Shown piece by piece: positions 54,732 through 64,000 of a stretch of DNA of 64,000 nt (position 1 is the first letter of the stretch; every line of letters starts with the position of its first letter). The stretch is from Cupriavidus phytohabitans (lineage in GTDB: Bacteria > Pseudomonadota > Gammaproteobacteria > Burkholderiales > Burkholderiaceae), in assembly GCF_000426345.1 (NCBI RefSeq), contig NZ_AUFE01000001.1, positions 124,001 to 188,000 of the forward strand. Direction: 5' to 3'. The position numbers were made by a program, and so were the translations under genes. The notes under the pieces are model-generated. The model searched no databases. It was not told the DNA's origin and saw nothing but the letters and a program-made list of their open reading frames with translations.

Positions 54732-54794
54732 AGTATCTAGCAACAACACGGAGCGTTTTGACAATCCGGGGCATCAGATTGACATTTCGGGGCG
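54732..54794 (-). promoter_or_regulatory. AraC-type tandem operator and promoter of the last SDR gene (site 3)
   Basis: Read towards the gene (minus strand), the repeats are CGCCCCGAAATGTCAA (54794-54779) and TGCCCCGGATTGTCAA (54773-54758), 21 bp apart. They are followed after 21 bp by ATACTT (54736-54731), giving GATACT as the probable -10. The geometry is identical to site 1 at 38599. The ATG follows 62 bp after the -10. The remaining spacer (54795-54869) up to kdpC holds no gene. Confidence 0.8.
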
Positions 54795-54869
54795 GCTAGG
54801 GAAATCACGAAGCTCAATCCATCGCTTCCCGATCCTATCCCGCGAAGCGGTAACCCAATCCGACCTCAG

Positions 54870-55364
54870 TCAGGCTACCCGCGCCGCCTGGTATTCGGCG
54901 GCAGCCGGACTGATATGCGGATCCAGGCCGCTGCCCGATGCCGTGACCAGGTCCACGGGCACCGGGGCCTGGTTATCCGGCTCGGCGGCACGCAGCGCCT
55001 CAATGCGGGCGCGGGCAGCATCGGCCTGCGCGGGATTGCCGGGGCCGAGGTTTGACCCCGCCGACGCCGAGGCGTTGAACGGCATCGGCGCCGTCGCGGA
55101 CAAGCGGCCCCAGAAGTATTTGGGGTCTGAGAACGGCTGGCCAATCAGTTCGGATCCCATTATCTTGCCTTTATTCTCGATCAGCGAGCCGGCGGCCTGG
55201 TGCGGGAACACGGCTTTCGCGATGCCGGTGATCACGCCCGGGTAGAGCAGGCCCGTAATCAGCGACAAGGCGACAAATACCACGGCCATCGGCCGGACCG
55301 GCCCGCCCTGCACCGGCGCCGGGGACGCCGAAGTCGGCTGTGGAGAATGCGCTTGAGGATTCAT
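54870..55364 (-). pseudogene. kdpC: Truncated kdpC (K+-transporting ATPase C chain)
   Basis: 164 codons. The membrane anchor ([27 protein letters not shown]), [31 protein letters not shown] and [18 protein letters not shown] match KdpC, but the protein stops there. Family members continue for about 30 residues (ARARGL...V..L......G......VNVLRLNLAL). The sequence after the stop leads into the tandem-operator spacer, so the 3' end was probably removed by a rearrangement. kdpD and kdpE, which normally follow, are absent. KdpC is the chaperone-like subunit of the KdpFABC pump. Confidence 0.85.
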
Positions 55365-55381
55365 GAGAGCTCCAGGAGGAA

Positions 55382-57202
55382 TCAGACCCAGCCGAACAAG
55401 GCAAGGACCAGGTCGATCAGCTTGATCCCGGCGAACGGCACCAGGATGCCGCCGAGCCCATAGATCAGCAGGTTGCGGCGCAGCAGCACGGCTGCGCCTA
55501 GCGGGCGGTACACGACGCCCTTGAGCGCCAGGGGGATCAATACGACGATAATCAATGCGTTAAAGATCACTGCCGACATGATGGCCGATGCCGGCGTCGC
55601 CAGGCCCATGACATTGAGCAGGTTGAGCTGCGGATACGTGGTGGCGAAGGCCGCCGGGATGATCGCAAAATACTTGGCGATGTCATTGGCGACGCTGAAG
55701 GTCGTCAACGATCCGCGCGTCATCAGCATCTGCTTGCCGATCTCGACGATTTCGATCAGCTTGGTCGGATTGCTGTCCAGGTCGACCATATTGCCGGCCT
55801 CTTTGGCAGCCTGCGTGCCGCTGTTCATCGCCACGGCAACGTCGGCCTGCGCCAGCGCGTCGTTGGTACCATCCCCGGTCATCGCGACGAGGCGCCCTTC
55901 CGCCTGGTACTGCCGGATCAGCTTCAGCTTGGCTTCAGGCGTCGCCTCGGCAAGGAAGTCATCCACGCCCGCTTCGGCGGCAATCGATGCCGCGGTCAGG
56001 CGGTTGTCGCCGGTGATCATCACCGTCCTGATGCCCATCTTGCGCAGCTCGCCAAAGCGTTCGCGGATGCCGGTCTTGACGATGTCTTTCAGTTCGATCA
56101 CGCCCAGCACGCGTACCGCATCGCCGCTGGCGTCGGCAACCACCAGCGGCGTGCTGCCGGCACGGGCCACCTCATCCACGGCTTGCAACACCGCATCGGG
56201 GAACTTGCCGGCCCGTTCCGTGACGTACCGGCGCACTGCATCGGTGGCGCCCTTGCGCACGTGGCGCTCACCGCCGCCATCGCGCAGATCCACGCCGCTC
56301 ATGCGCGTCTGCGCGCTGAACGGCACGAATTCAGGCTTCAGGCTTGCCATCGACGGCGCAGCCTGCCCGGGTAACCGGCGGGCCAGCGTGATAATGCTGC
56401 GCCCTTCCGGCGTTTCGTCGGCCAGCGACGACAGCCACGCCGCTTCCGCGAGCTGCAACGGCGACACGCCCGGCGCCGGGATAAAGCGCGAAGCCTGGCG
56501 ATTCCCATGGGTAATGGTGCCGGTCTTGTCGAGCAGCAGCACGTCAACGTCCCCGGCGGCCTCGACCGCGCGGCCCGAGGTCGCGATCACGTTCGCCTCC
56601 ATCATCCGGCTCATGCCGGCGACGCCGATGGCAGACAGCAAGCCACCGATGGTCGTGGGTATCAGGCACACCAGCAGCGCCACCAGTACGGTGATCGTCA
56701 CTGGAACACCGGCCTTGGTCACCAGCACGGCATAGAGCGAGAATGGTTGCAGCGGGGCCGTGGCCAGCAGCAGCACCAACGTCAGGCCGACCAGCAGGAT
56801 GGTCAGGGCCAGCTCGTTCGGCGTCTTCTGACGCTTGGCGCCTTCGACCATCGTGATCATGCGGTCGATAAAGCTTTCGCCGGGATTGGTGGTGATGCGC
56901 ACCACGATCCAGTCGGACAGCACGCGCGTGCCGCCGGTCACCGACGAGAAGTCGCCACCGGACTCGCGGATCACCGGCGCCGACTCGCCGGTGATGGCGC
57001 TCTCATCGACCGAAGCCCCGCCGTCGATGACCTCGCCATCTATGCTACGCGAAGCCGGCCGATGTGGATGATGATGGTGGTGATGGGGAGCGTGCTGCTT
57101 GCCAGCGGCCGCCGCTTCCTGCGCTTGCGCAGCCCTGGAAGCGGCGGTGTCTCGCGCCTCGCCTTTACCCTTGGCCGTTGGGGCCATCGAATCGTGTTGC
57201 AT
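55382..57202 (-). pseudogene. kdpB: kdpB with an internal deletion of the first membrane segments
   Basis: 606 codons, starting [18 protein letters not shown] with GGAG before the ATG. A hydrophilic N-terminal tail with a histidine run ([16 protein letters not shown]) leads directly into [39 protein letters not shown]. About 150 residues of a normal KdpB (first two helices and half the actuator domain) are missing, in frame. The later part is complete: [46 protein letters not shown] and the last helices. kdpA is not upstream. Without the missing parts and KdpA, it should not transport potassium. Confidence 0.85.
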
Positions 57203-57581
57203 GGTTTCTCCGCAATCCTCCGTAAGCGCCGCCACCTAGCCTGTCCGGCCGTACTGGTGCCAGGCGCGCAGGAATGCTTGATATCTCTTGGTAGCGAGAG
57301 GGGCGTAAAAACTGGGTATAAAGGCGGCGCGAACGTATAAAGAACGCGTAAAGATTGGGCCTGCGTGTAGCGAAAAGTGCCGACAGGAGCATCTTGCGGA
57401 TTGTCACTACGGCACTACGGAGCCGAAGGGGAGCAGAAGGCCGTGAAGGGACGAGCGGATCGTTAGATTCGCTCCTATGGCCGAGTCGCTGGGGAATGGC
57501 TTGCTTGACCTGCGTGGACCAGCATCAGCTCAAGCTGAGGGGAATTCAGTGGCCGTCCGGTCTCTGTGGCGCGCGCTCGCC
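57203..57581. other. Spacer between the kdp remnant and the potassium uptake genes
   Basis: No gene is recognised. The stretch near 57310-57360 is AT-richer (GTATAAAGAACGCG) and could hold the former kdp promoter. I found no kdpF or kdpA remnant here on either strand. Confidence 0.45.
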
Positions 57582-58280
57582 CTACCCCTTCTCCGAACTG
57601 CCGGCAAAGCGCTCGATCTTGCTGGTCAGGCCCGACACCACCAGCAGGTCGCCGGGCAGCACCATGGTAGCCGCCGTGGCGTGCTCGAACTCCGCGTTGC
57701 CTCGCTTGATGCCCACCACCGTCACGCCGAATTGCTCCCGTACATGTGACATCAGCAAGGTCTTGTTATGGGTGGATGCCGGCGCATGGATCCGAGCGAT
57801 GGCGAAGCCGTCGTCGAACTCGATGAAATCGATCATCCTGCCCGTGATCAGGTGGGCCACCCGCGCGCCCATGTCCGCTTCCGGGTAGACGACGTGGTGG
57901 GCACCGATGCGCTGCGCGATCTGCCCGTGCTCGGCTGTAAAGGCCTTGACCCAGATGTCCTGGATCTGCAGCTCGGTCAGCGCCATCAGCGTCATCAGGC
58001 TGGACGACATGTCGGTGCCGATGCCCACGATGGCGTGTGAAAAATCCGCCACCCCCAGCTGGCGCATGACATTGACATCGGTCGAGTCGGCCTGGATCGC
58101 ACAGGTCAGCACATTGGACCAGCGCTGCACCAGGTCGGGATCCTTGTCGATGCCCATGACGTCATGGCCCAGCCGCATCAGCGACTGCGCCACGGAACCG
58201 CCGAAGCGCCCCAGCCCGATCACGGCCACGCTATCGCCTGCTGAAAAGGCGAACTGTTCGGAAAACAATCTAGCCAACAA
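57582..58280 (-). CDS. ktrA: KtrA/TrkA-type regulatory subunit of potassium uptake
   Basis: About 232 residues, starting at a TTG (GGAG seven bases upstream, inside the partner gene); the next codon is also TTG. The RCK_N domain has the NAD-binding pattern VAVIGLGRFGGSVAQSLMRLGHDVMGIDKDPDLV, and a C-terminal RCK_C domain follows (FGVTVVGIKRGN and MVLPGDLLVVSGL). It forms a cytoplasmic ring that gates the KtrB/TrkH channel in response to nucleotide. Its start overlaps the end of the membrane-subunit gene by 11 bp, which implies co-translation. Confidence 0.88.
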   Translation of the reverse strand: MLARLFSEQFAFSAGDSVAVIGLGRFGGSVAQSLMRLGHDVMGIDKDPDLVQRWSNVLTCAIQADSTDVNVMRQLGVADFSHAIVGIGTDMSSSLMTLMALTELQIQDIWVKAFTAEHGQIAQRIGAHHVVYPEADMGARVAHLITGRMIDFIEFDDGFAIARIHAPASTHNKTLLMSHVREQFGVTVVGIKRGNAEFEHATAATMVLPGDLLVVSGLTSKIERFAGSSEKG

Positions 58281-59586
58281 TTGGATGCTCCTCGGGGTAA
58301 CGGTACGGCGTACGGCGCTCGCCCATGGCGAGCGATACCGCGAGCGTGATGGTGCCAACCCGGCCGGCATACATCAGCCCGGCCAGGATCAGATGGGCAG
58401 AAGCCGGGAGGTCGGCGGTGATCCCGGTCGACAGGCCCGCGGAACCAAAGGCCGCGATGACCTCGAAAATCACCTGGTCGGTCGGGAATTCCGTGACAAA
58501 CAGGATGGCCAGCGTCCCGATCGTCGTCAGCGCGCTGCCGAGCACCAGCACCGTGATCGCCTGCCGCTGCGCCGAACTGCTGACGCGGCGCCCGAAGGCT
58601 TCGCTGTCGCCGCGCCCGCGGATCTCGGCAATCACCAGCAGCGCCAGGATCGCGATGGTGCCGACCTTGACGCCGCCCGCGGTACTGGCGCTGCCGCCAC
58701 CGACGAACATCAGGAAGTAATGCAGCGCCATGCTTTCATGGGTCAGGCCGCCGATGTCAATGGTATTGAAGCCGACGGTGCGCGCGGAGACCGAGGCGAA
58801 GGCCGCCGACAACAGCTTCTGCCCCGTGGCCATCTGGCCGAGCGTGCGTGCGTTGGCCCACTCGAACATCAGCAGGCCGGCCAGGCCCACCAGGAACAGC
58901 ACACCGGTGGTGGCCAGCGTCAGCTTGCTGTGCAGCGACCAGCGGTGCGGGCGGAAGGGCTTGTTGCGCAGGTCGTGCAGCACCGGGAAGCCGATACCGC
59001 CGACCAGCGCCGCCACCATTACCGGCAGCAGCACCCAGTGGTCGGCCGCATAGCGGACCAGGCTGTCGGCATGTGTCGAGAAGCCCGCATTGTTGTAGGC
59101 GGAAATGGCATGGAACAGCCCGTTCCAGGCGGCGTCTCCCCACGGCGCCCCGTAGGCGAAATGCAGCCGCCACGCCAGCCAGGCGGCCAGCAACAGTTCC
59201 ATCCCGATCGTCACCACCAGCACCAGCCTGGCCACGCCGACGATATCGCCCAGCCCGATCGCGCGGGTCTCGGCCTGGGTCATCAACCTGGTGCGCAGCC
59301 TCAGCGAGCGGTTGACCATCAGCCCCAGCAGCGTAGACGCCGTCATCATGCCGAATCCGCCAAGCTGGAACAGCACCATGATGACCGCCTGGCCAAATCC
59401 GGACCAGTACGTGCCGGTATCGACCACGATCAGCCCGGCCACGCACACCGCGGACACCGCCGTGAAGAACGCGGTCAGCCACGGCACGCTGCCGCCGCCG
59501 GCGCGCGACCAGGGCAGCATCAGCAGCACGCTGCCCGCCACGATGGCCAGCAGGAACCCCATGGCGACGGCGCGGGCAGGATGCAT
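58270..59586 (-). CDS. ktrB: KtrB/TrkH-type potassium uptake membrane subunit
   Basis: About 438 residues, starting MHPARAVAMGFLLAIVAGSVLLMLPW. It has four M1-pore-M2 repeats; selectivity-filter glycines are seen in TAVSAVCVAGL, FHAISAYNNAGF, VGGGSASTAGGVKVGT and EVIAAFGSAGLSTG. It conducts potassium inward under control of the RCK subunit encoded next. Earlier ATG codons (59598, 59658) are possible but add no conserved residues. Beside a broken kdp operon, it is probably the working potassium importer of this locus. Confidence 0.88.
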   Translation of the reverse strand: MHPARAVAMGFLLAIVAGSVLLMLPWSRAGGGSVPWLTAFFTAVSAVCVAGLIVVDTGTYWSGFGQAVIMVLFQLGGFGMMTASTLLGLMVNRSLRLRTRLMTQAETRAIGLGDIVGVARLVLVVTIGMELLLAAWLAWRLHFAYGAPWGDAAWNGLFHAISAYNNAGFSTHADSLVRYAADHWVLLPVMVAALVGGIGFPVLHDLRNKPFRPHRWSLHSKLTLATTGVLFLVGLAGLLMFEWANARTLGQMATGQKLLSAAFASVSARTVGFNTIDIGGLTHESMALHYFLMFVGGGSASTAGGVKVGTIAILALLVIAEIRGRGDSEAFGRRVSSSAQRQAITVLVLGSALTTIGTLAILFVTEFPTDQVIFEVIAAFGSAGLSTGITADLPASAHLILAGLMYAGRVGTITLAVSLAMGERRTPYRYPEEHPIVG

Positions 59587-59907
59587 GGAAGCTCTCATGC
59601 AGGCATTGTGTGCCTTGGCACGCCACAAATCCATGTGTGCAGCGCAGCACCGCAACACCGCACACCCTTTGTCAGGCCTGTAGATTGCCAGACGGCCGCC
59701 CGGCGCACCTGGTCAACGAAGGCCGGATGGCTGAACTGCACCGGCGACACATTGACCTCCGGCGACGCGCCGCATGTCGGAAATCCGGCATTACGTACCG
59801 CGATCCCTCTTCACGATGGCACGATGGACAAACCTTTGCCGATTGCCGAGACTTGACCAGTCCGGCGAGCATCGCCCCTGTGCTGCCTCTTTGTGCCACC
59901 CCTCGCC

Positions 59908-61299
59908 ATGCCACCGTTGTCCGCGCCCCTTTTACTCGATGCAACGCTTCGCACCGTCGCCCGCCGCTATCGCCTGCCGGCAAGCGCCGCCGCGATCTCC
60001 AAATTGCACCCAGCTAGCCCGGCAACGACGCTCGCGCTTGCGATCGAACAGGCCCGCGCGGCCACTGCACGCGGCGAAACGCCAGCCGCGGCCCTGAAAG
60101 ACCGCTTCATCGACGCGCTCGCGCAACTGATCCGCGAAGCGCTGCGCGCGGGCGCTGGCGACCCGGTGTTCCAGGCCATGGTCATGCGGCACCGCGCGGC
60201 GCATGTGCGCGAGTATGCGTCGCTGTCCGCGGGCGCCGGCCAGGATGGCCGCCAGGTCCGGCAGGCGGTCAATGCGATCGCCCATCCGGGCCGCCAGCAA
60301 CGCATCGCGCCGGGTCCGCAGCGCGAGGCATTGGCCCGGCTTCACGCGTCCGCCTCGGCGTCATCGTGGTCCGCGCTGCACGACACCGCGCGCACTCTGC
60401 TCGATATGCAGGGGATAGCGAACGAAGCGCCGGGCCTGACACGGCTGCTCGACGATCCCGCGCTGAAGCGCTTGCAGCGCCTGGAAGCGCTGGCGTCGGA
60501 TGATCTGGTTCGCCAATACCAGACGCTGTGGGACCGGCATGCCCCCCGCGCCGGAAGCGCCGGCGCCAATGCGCAAGGCGTCACCGCGCGCCAGCGTGGC
60601 GCTGCCACCGAAGCACTGGCCGCACAGGCACTGCGGGCGCTGGCGCAGCGGCTCAACGAGGCCGAGAAAGCGCAGGTTTCATACCGCGTCGTGACTTCGA
60701 TGCGCGTACCGGCCTCGATCCCCGCCACGCATGAACGCGCCAAGACCGAATGGGATGTGGTGCTGCTGCGGCAAGTGCTGCCGATCGCGGAAACGCCAGC
60801 GTGGGACATCTGCCTGCTCGCGGAAGCCAAGGCTTCGGTCGATGCCGCCACCACTGACCTGCCCAAGCTGCTGCGCGGCTTGCGCTTGCTGGCGCATGCC
60901 GACAAGGACGTCGTCTATGCGTTCGAGACGCAGCAAGGGACAGTGCGCCTGCACGGTGCCGCGCTCAGCGCGCTGCGCGCCGACGCGGACGGCCTTGCCG
61001 GCACGGTGCTGTATTGCTGCGATGCGCCTGCCGAGCCCAGGCCACGCCTGCTCGGCGCTGCCAGCCGGATGCAACTGCTGTCGGCACAGGCCAGTCTTGA
61101 ATTTGCCAGCGCGCTGGCGCACGCGCAAGCCGCGGATCCAGCCGCGCTTGCGCCGGTCTGGCACCAGCTTTTGGAGTCGCCCCGCTGGCGCAGCGTGCTC
61201 AACCAATATCCGACACTGCGGCAAGTGCGCGAACTGATGGTTCATCCTGACGACCTGATGGCCGCGATAAATAGGGCCGGCGACGGGACCGGCGCCTGA
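59908..61299 (+). CDS. Uncharacterised protein with a PD-(D/E)xK nuclease-like core
   Basis: About 463 residues (GTG start at 59893 is an alternative). It is alanine/arginine-rich and mainly helical in the first half. Residues around 280-320 read RAKTEWDVVLLRQVLPIAE, then WDICLLAEAKASVDAATTDLPKLLRGLRLL, i.e. an Asp after a strand and an E-A-K on the next strand, as in PD-(D/E)xK nucleases. The C-terminal region is helical. The gene is convergent with the Pol II gene (33 bp apart). A DNA-repair or restriction-like role is possible but not shown. Confidence 0.6.
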   Translation: MPPLSAPLLLDATLRTVARRYRLPASAAAISKLHPASPATTLALAIEQARAATARGETPAAALKDRFIDALAQLIREALRAGAGDPVFQAMVMRHRAAHVREYASLSAGAGQDGRQVRQAVNAIAHPGRQQRIAPGPQREALARLHASASASSWSALHDTARTLLDMQGIANEAPGLTRLLDDPALKRLQRLEALASDDLVRQYQTLWDRHAPRAGSAGANAQGVTARQRGAATEALAAQALRALAQRLNEAEKAQVSYRVVTSMRVPASIPATHERAKTEWDVVLLRQVLPIAETPAWDICLLAEAKASVDAATTDLPKLLRGLRLLAHADKDVVYAFETQQGTVRLHGAALSALRADADGLAGTVLYCCDAPAEPRPRLLGAASRMQLLSAQASLEFASALAHAQAADPAALAPVWHQLLESPRWRSVLNQYPTLRQVRELMVHPDDLMAAINRAGDGTGA

Positions 61300-61332
61300 C
61301 GTGCCAGGGTGCCAGGGTGCTACGAGGCTGCC

Positions 61333-63699
61333 CTACTGCGCAAACAAGGTCATCTGCCCCGACAACAGCCGCTCGAAATCGTCGTTCAGGAACGGCAGGA
61401 TCGCGTCGGCAATCGGCTGCAGCTGCTTGCCGACGTAGTGCTCATAGTCGATCGGCGCGGATCGGCATTCGAGCGGTTCGGGCCCGGCGATGGTCATCAC
61501 ATAGCTGATCCAGCCGCCGTGCTGGTACTGGCGCGGGCGCCCGTGGCGCTCGTTGTAGTCGTCGGCGATGCGGGCAGCCCGCACGTGCGGCGGCACGTTG
61601 CGCTCGTACTCTTCCAGCTTGCGCCGCAGCCGCTTGCGATAGACCAGTTGGCCGTCGAGCTCTCCCGCCAGCGTGCGGCGCACGATGTCGCGCACATAAT
61701 CCTGGTACGGCTCGCGGTTGAAGACCTTCTCATAAAGCGTCTGCTGGAAATGCTGCGCGAGCGGCGACCAGTCCGTGCGCACCGTCTCGAGCCCCTTGAA
61801 CACCATCTCGGCCGTGCCGTCTGGCCGCTCCACCTGGCCCGCGTAACGCTTCTTGCTGCCAAGGTCGGCGCCGCGGATGGTCGGCATCAGGAAACGGCGG
61901 AAGTGCGTCTCGAACTGCAGTTCGAGCGCGCTTTCGAGGCCATAGACCTGCCACAGGTGGTCGCGCCACCAGTCGTTGACGTAGGCCACCAGGCTGCGGC
62001 CTATCTGCTGCGCGTCGGCCTCCGTGCGCGCGCGGCGCAGCCAGACGAAGGTGGAATCGGTGTCACCGTAGATCACCTCGTAGCCGCGCGCCTCGACCAG
62101 CGCGCGGGTCTGCCGCATGATCTCGTGCCCGCGCATGGTGATCGACGAGGCCAGTCGCGGATCGAAGAAGCGGCACCCGCTGGAGCCCAGTACGCCATAG
62201 AACGCGTTCATGATGATCTTGAGCGCCTGCGCGAGCGGCTTGTTGCGGTCGCGCTTGGCCGCCTCGCGGCCCTGCCAGACCCGCGCGACGATCGCCGGCA
62301 GGCAGTGCCTGGTCCGCGAGAAGCGCGCGCCGCGGAAGCCGGGGACGGAATCGGCATCGTCAGGATGCGCCAGCCCCTCGACCAGGCCGATCGGGTCGAT
62401 CAGGAAGGTGCGGATGATCGACGGGTAGAGGCTCTTGTAGTCCAGCACCAGCACCGATTCATAGAGCCCCGGCCGCGAATCCATGACAAAGCCGCCGGGG
62501 CTGCCCTCCGGCGCCAGCTCGCCGAGGTTGGGCGCGACATAGCCCTGGCGGTGCATCAGCGGCATGTAGAGATGCGTGAACGCCGCGACCGAACCGCCGC
62601 TGCGGTCGGCCGGCAGGCCCGTGACCGTGGCGCGCTCCAGCAGGAACGACAGCAGTTCCGCCTTCTCGAAGATCCGCGTCACCAGTTCGCAATCGCGCAG
62701 GTTGTAGCGCGCCAGCGCCGGCTTGTCCTGCTCGAACATGCGGTCGATGGCATCCATGCGGTCGTACGGGTTGTCGATCGCCTTGCCCTCGCCAAGCAGC
62801 GTCTGGGCCACCGATTCGAGACTGAACGACGGGAAGCTCCACGTGGCGGAACGCAGCGCCTCGATGCCATCGATGATCAGCCGGCCCGGCGCGCTGCAGA
62901 AATAGTGCTGCTGCGCGTTGTGCTCGCGCCATTCGATTTCCGCACCGCCGCGGCCGAGGCGCAGCGGCAGCTGGAACCGTCGTGCATGCTCGACCAGCAC
63001 GCGCAGGTCGAACTGGACCAGGTTCCAGCCGATGATCGCATCGGGGTCGTGGTGGGCCAGCCACTGGTTCAGTTTTTCCAGCAACTCTGGCCGTGTCGCG
63101 CAGTATTCGAGCGAGAAATCGACAGCGGCCGGCTCCCGCGGCGCAGCGCCAAGCATATAGACCTGGCGCTGGCCGCAGCCTTCGAGTGCGATCGAATACA
63201 GCTCGCCGAATGCGTTGGTTTCGATATCGAGCGAAGCCAGCCGTAGCGTGGGGCGGTAGTCCGCCGCGGGCTTCAGTTGGGCGTTGCACAGCACGCCGTC
63301 GCCTTCCGGCTCGCCCTCGAACCAGACCGGGGCCGTGATGAAGCGCTCCATCAGGTAGCGCTCGGGCGGGCGGATATCGGCCTCGTAGACATCCACGCCG
63401 GCATCGCGCAGCGATCGGCCAAGCTGGATCAGCTGCCGATGCTGCTGGCAATACAGGCCCATGACCGGCCTGCCCTTGAAGTCATGCAGCTTGAGCGGAC
63501 GCAGCTCGGCCGCGCGCTCGCGGCGCAGCAGCGCCTCGGCACGCTCGCGCTGTGCCTCAGGGATAAATGCAATCGATGGCTGGTACGGCAGGCGCAGCCG
63601 GCGCGGCCCGTCGTCGGTGGCCAACCAGACTTCGACCTCGGTGCCGGCGGGGGTATCGCGCCAATGTCGGGTCAGGATGAAACCCTGCTGGTGTGCCAC
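61333..63699 (-). CDS. polB: DNA polymerase II (family B)
   Basis: The 788-residue protein matches bacterial Pol II (E. coli PolB has 783). Exonuclease motif I is [13 protein letters not shown], motif [16 protein letters not shown] and motif III includes [13 protein letters not shown]. Polymerase motifs are [35 protein letters not shown] and [13 protein letters not shown] with the catalytic aspartates. The C-terminal QMTLFAQ fits a sliding-clamp binding peptide. Pol II restarts stalled replication and performs error-prone bypass; in many bacteria it is LexA-regulated, but I do not see a clear LexA box upstream. Confidence 0.95.
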   Translation of the reverse strand: MAHQQGFILTRHWRDTPAGTEVEVWLATDDGPRRLRLPYQPSIAFIPEAQRERAEALLRRERAAELRPLKLHDFKGRPVMGLYCQQHRQLIQLGRSLRDAGVDVYEADIRPPERYLMERFITAPVWFEGEPEGDGVLCNAQLKPAADYRPTLRLASLDIETNAFGELYSIALEGCGQRQVYMLGAAPREPAAVDFSLEYCATRPELLEKLNQWLAHHDPDAIIGWNLVQFDLRVLVEHARRFQLPLRLGRGGAEIEWREHNAQQHYFCSAPGRLIIDGIEALRSATWSFPSFSLESVAQTLLGEGKAIDNPYDRMDAIDRMFEQDKPALARYNLRDCELVTRIFEKAELLSFLLERATVTGLPADRSGGSVAAFTHLYMPLMHRQGYVAPNLGELAPEGSPGGFVMDSRPGLYESVLVLDYKSLYPSIIRTFLIDPIGLVEGLAHPDDADSVPGFRGARFSRTRHCLPAIVARVWQGREAAKRDRNKPLAQALKIIMNAFYGVLGSSGCRFFDPRLASSITMRGHEIMRQTRALVEARGYEVIYGDTDSTFVWLRRARTEADAQQIGRSLVAYVNDWWRDHLWQVYGLESALELQFETHFRRFLMPTIRGADLGSKKRYAGQVERPDGTAEMVFKGLETVRTDWSPLAQHFQQTLYEKVFNREPYQDYVRDIVRRTLAGELDGQLVYRKRLRRKLEEYERNVPPHVRAARIADDYNERHGRPRQYQHGGWISYVMTIAGPEPLECRSAPIDYEHYVGKQLQPIADAILPFLNDDFERLLSGQMTLFAQ

Positions 63700-63740
63700 G
63701 CTTAAGCCTTCCGGAAACCATTATCGGGATGATTTTAGCG

Positions 63741-64000
63741 TTACAGCATGCGCGCCGCGTCATCGAGCAACTGCATCGGCGACAGCATCCCGGCGCGGGA
63801 CACGCACACCAGCGCAAAGGTGCGGACCAGCGGCGGATCTCCAGGAACCCGCGCGGTTATCAGCTGGAGCTCAGCGCCGGGCCCGGCGCTGCCGGGCGGC
63901 AGCACGATGTTCATCGGACTCAGCCGCACCGCTTCCCGCTCCACCGTGAAGCTGGCTTCGGCATGCGTCAGCACGTCGACCAGCACCTGCAGTTGCCTCT
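63741..64000 (-). CDS. C-terminal part of an unknown protein (partial)
   Basis: The frame runs in from the right edge and ends LLDDAARML. The visible 86 or so residues alternate short hydrophobic strands (AELQLITARV, RTFALVCVSR), suggesting an alpha/beta domain. I do not recognise the family. It is transcribed towards polB on the same strand, with a 41-bp gap, and could be in one transcript with it. Confidence 0.5.
   Translation of the reverse strand, partial: RQLQVLVDVLTHAEASFTVEREAVRLSPMNIVLPPGSAGPGAELQLITARVPGDPPLVRTFALVCVSRAGMLSPMQLLDDAARML

Noticed and set aside
58757..59665. Minus-strand frame of 302 codons in the KtrB gene
   Set aside because: It is the frame-shifted shadow of the channel gene.
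61309..63246. Plus-strand frame of 645 codons opposite polB
   Set aside because: Antisense shadow with no recognisable domain; Pol II motifs are all on the minus strand.
1..64000. CRISPR arrays, tRNA or rRNA genes, intact insertion sequences
   Set aside because: I looked for regularly spaced repeats, tRNA-like 3' ends and transposase motifs and saw none; short tandem repeats at 2304 and 9211 are local slippage.

Overview
The window looks like a chromosomal or chromid segment of a high-GC betaproteobacterium of the Burkholderiales, most likely Cupriavidus or a close relative. This is inferred from three Bug-type (tripartite tricarboxylate transporter) binding proteins, a phasin (so polyhydroxyalkanoate granules are likely), many LysR regulators, two heavy-metal RND efflux systems, a nickel-type MFS exporter with its DUF156 repressor, and remnants of chromate resistance. 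No rRNA, tRNA, CRISPR array or intact insertion sequence was seen.

Layout. 1-12.5 kb: small metabolic modules with local LysR regulators: an MFS tail plus amidohydrolase; a Bug protein plus M20 amidohydrolase; an ArgP/LysE pair for basic amino-acid export; and a run of split transketolase, ACS-type MFS permease, SDR and LysR. 12.5-19.4 kb: a compact copper/silver efflux operon in the order cusD-C-B-A-F, several genes overlapping by four bases. 19.5-25.9 kb: a phasin, a receiver-domain remnant, a Bug protein, a LysR, a one-chain aconitase-family enzyme with its swivel domain first, and two envelope proteins. 26-30.3 kb: decayed chrB and chrA, an MFS protein, then an intact nreA/nreB-like pair with a typical DUF156 operator. 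30.4-37.4 kb: a second RND system (czcI-, czcC-, small membrane protein, czcB-, czcA- and CopC-like genes).

38.6-54.8 kb is the most interesting part. It holds a Bug protein, a serine beta-lactamase homologue whose SxxK motif reads AxxR, a CurA-like oxidoreductase, four SDRs, a frameshifted EthD gene, a TauD/TfdA dioxygenase, a beta-keto acid cleavage enzyme, a universal-stress/hemerythrin fusion, a MalT-like LuxR regulator and two AraC-family regulators. Three promoters here (before the Bug gene, between the dioxygenase gene and its divergent araC gene, and before the last SDR gene) carry the same pair of 16-bp direct repeats spaced exactly 21 bp apart. Each is followed after 21-22 bp by ATACTT. 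I read this as an autoregulated AraC regulon controlling an undescribed catabolic pathway; the substrate is unknown.

The right edge of that region abuts a damaged kdp operon: kdpC has lost its 3' end, kdpB its first membrane segments and half its actuator domain, and kdpA, kdpD and kdpE are absent. A two-gene Ktr/Trk-type potassium uptake system lies just beyond. The window ends with a putative PD-(D/E)xK nuclease-fold protein next to a family B DNA polymerase (Pol II), and one partial gene.
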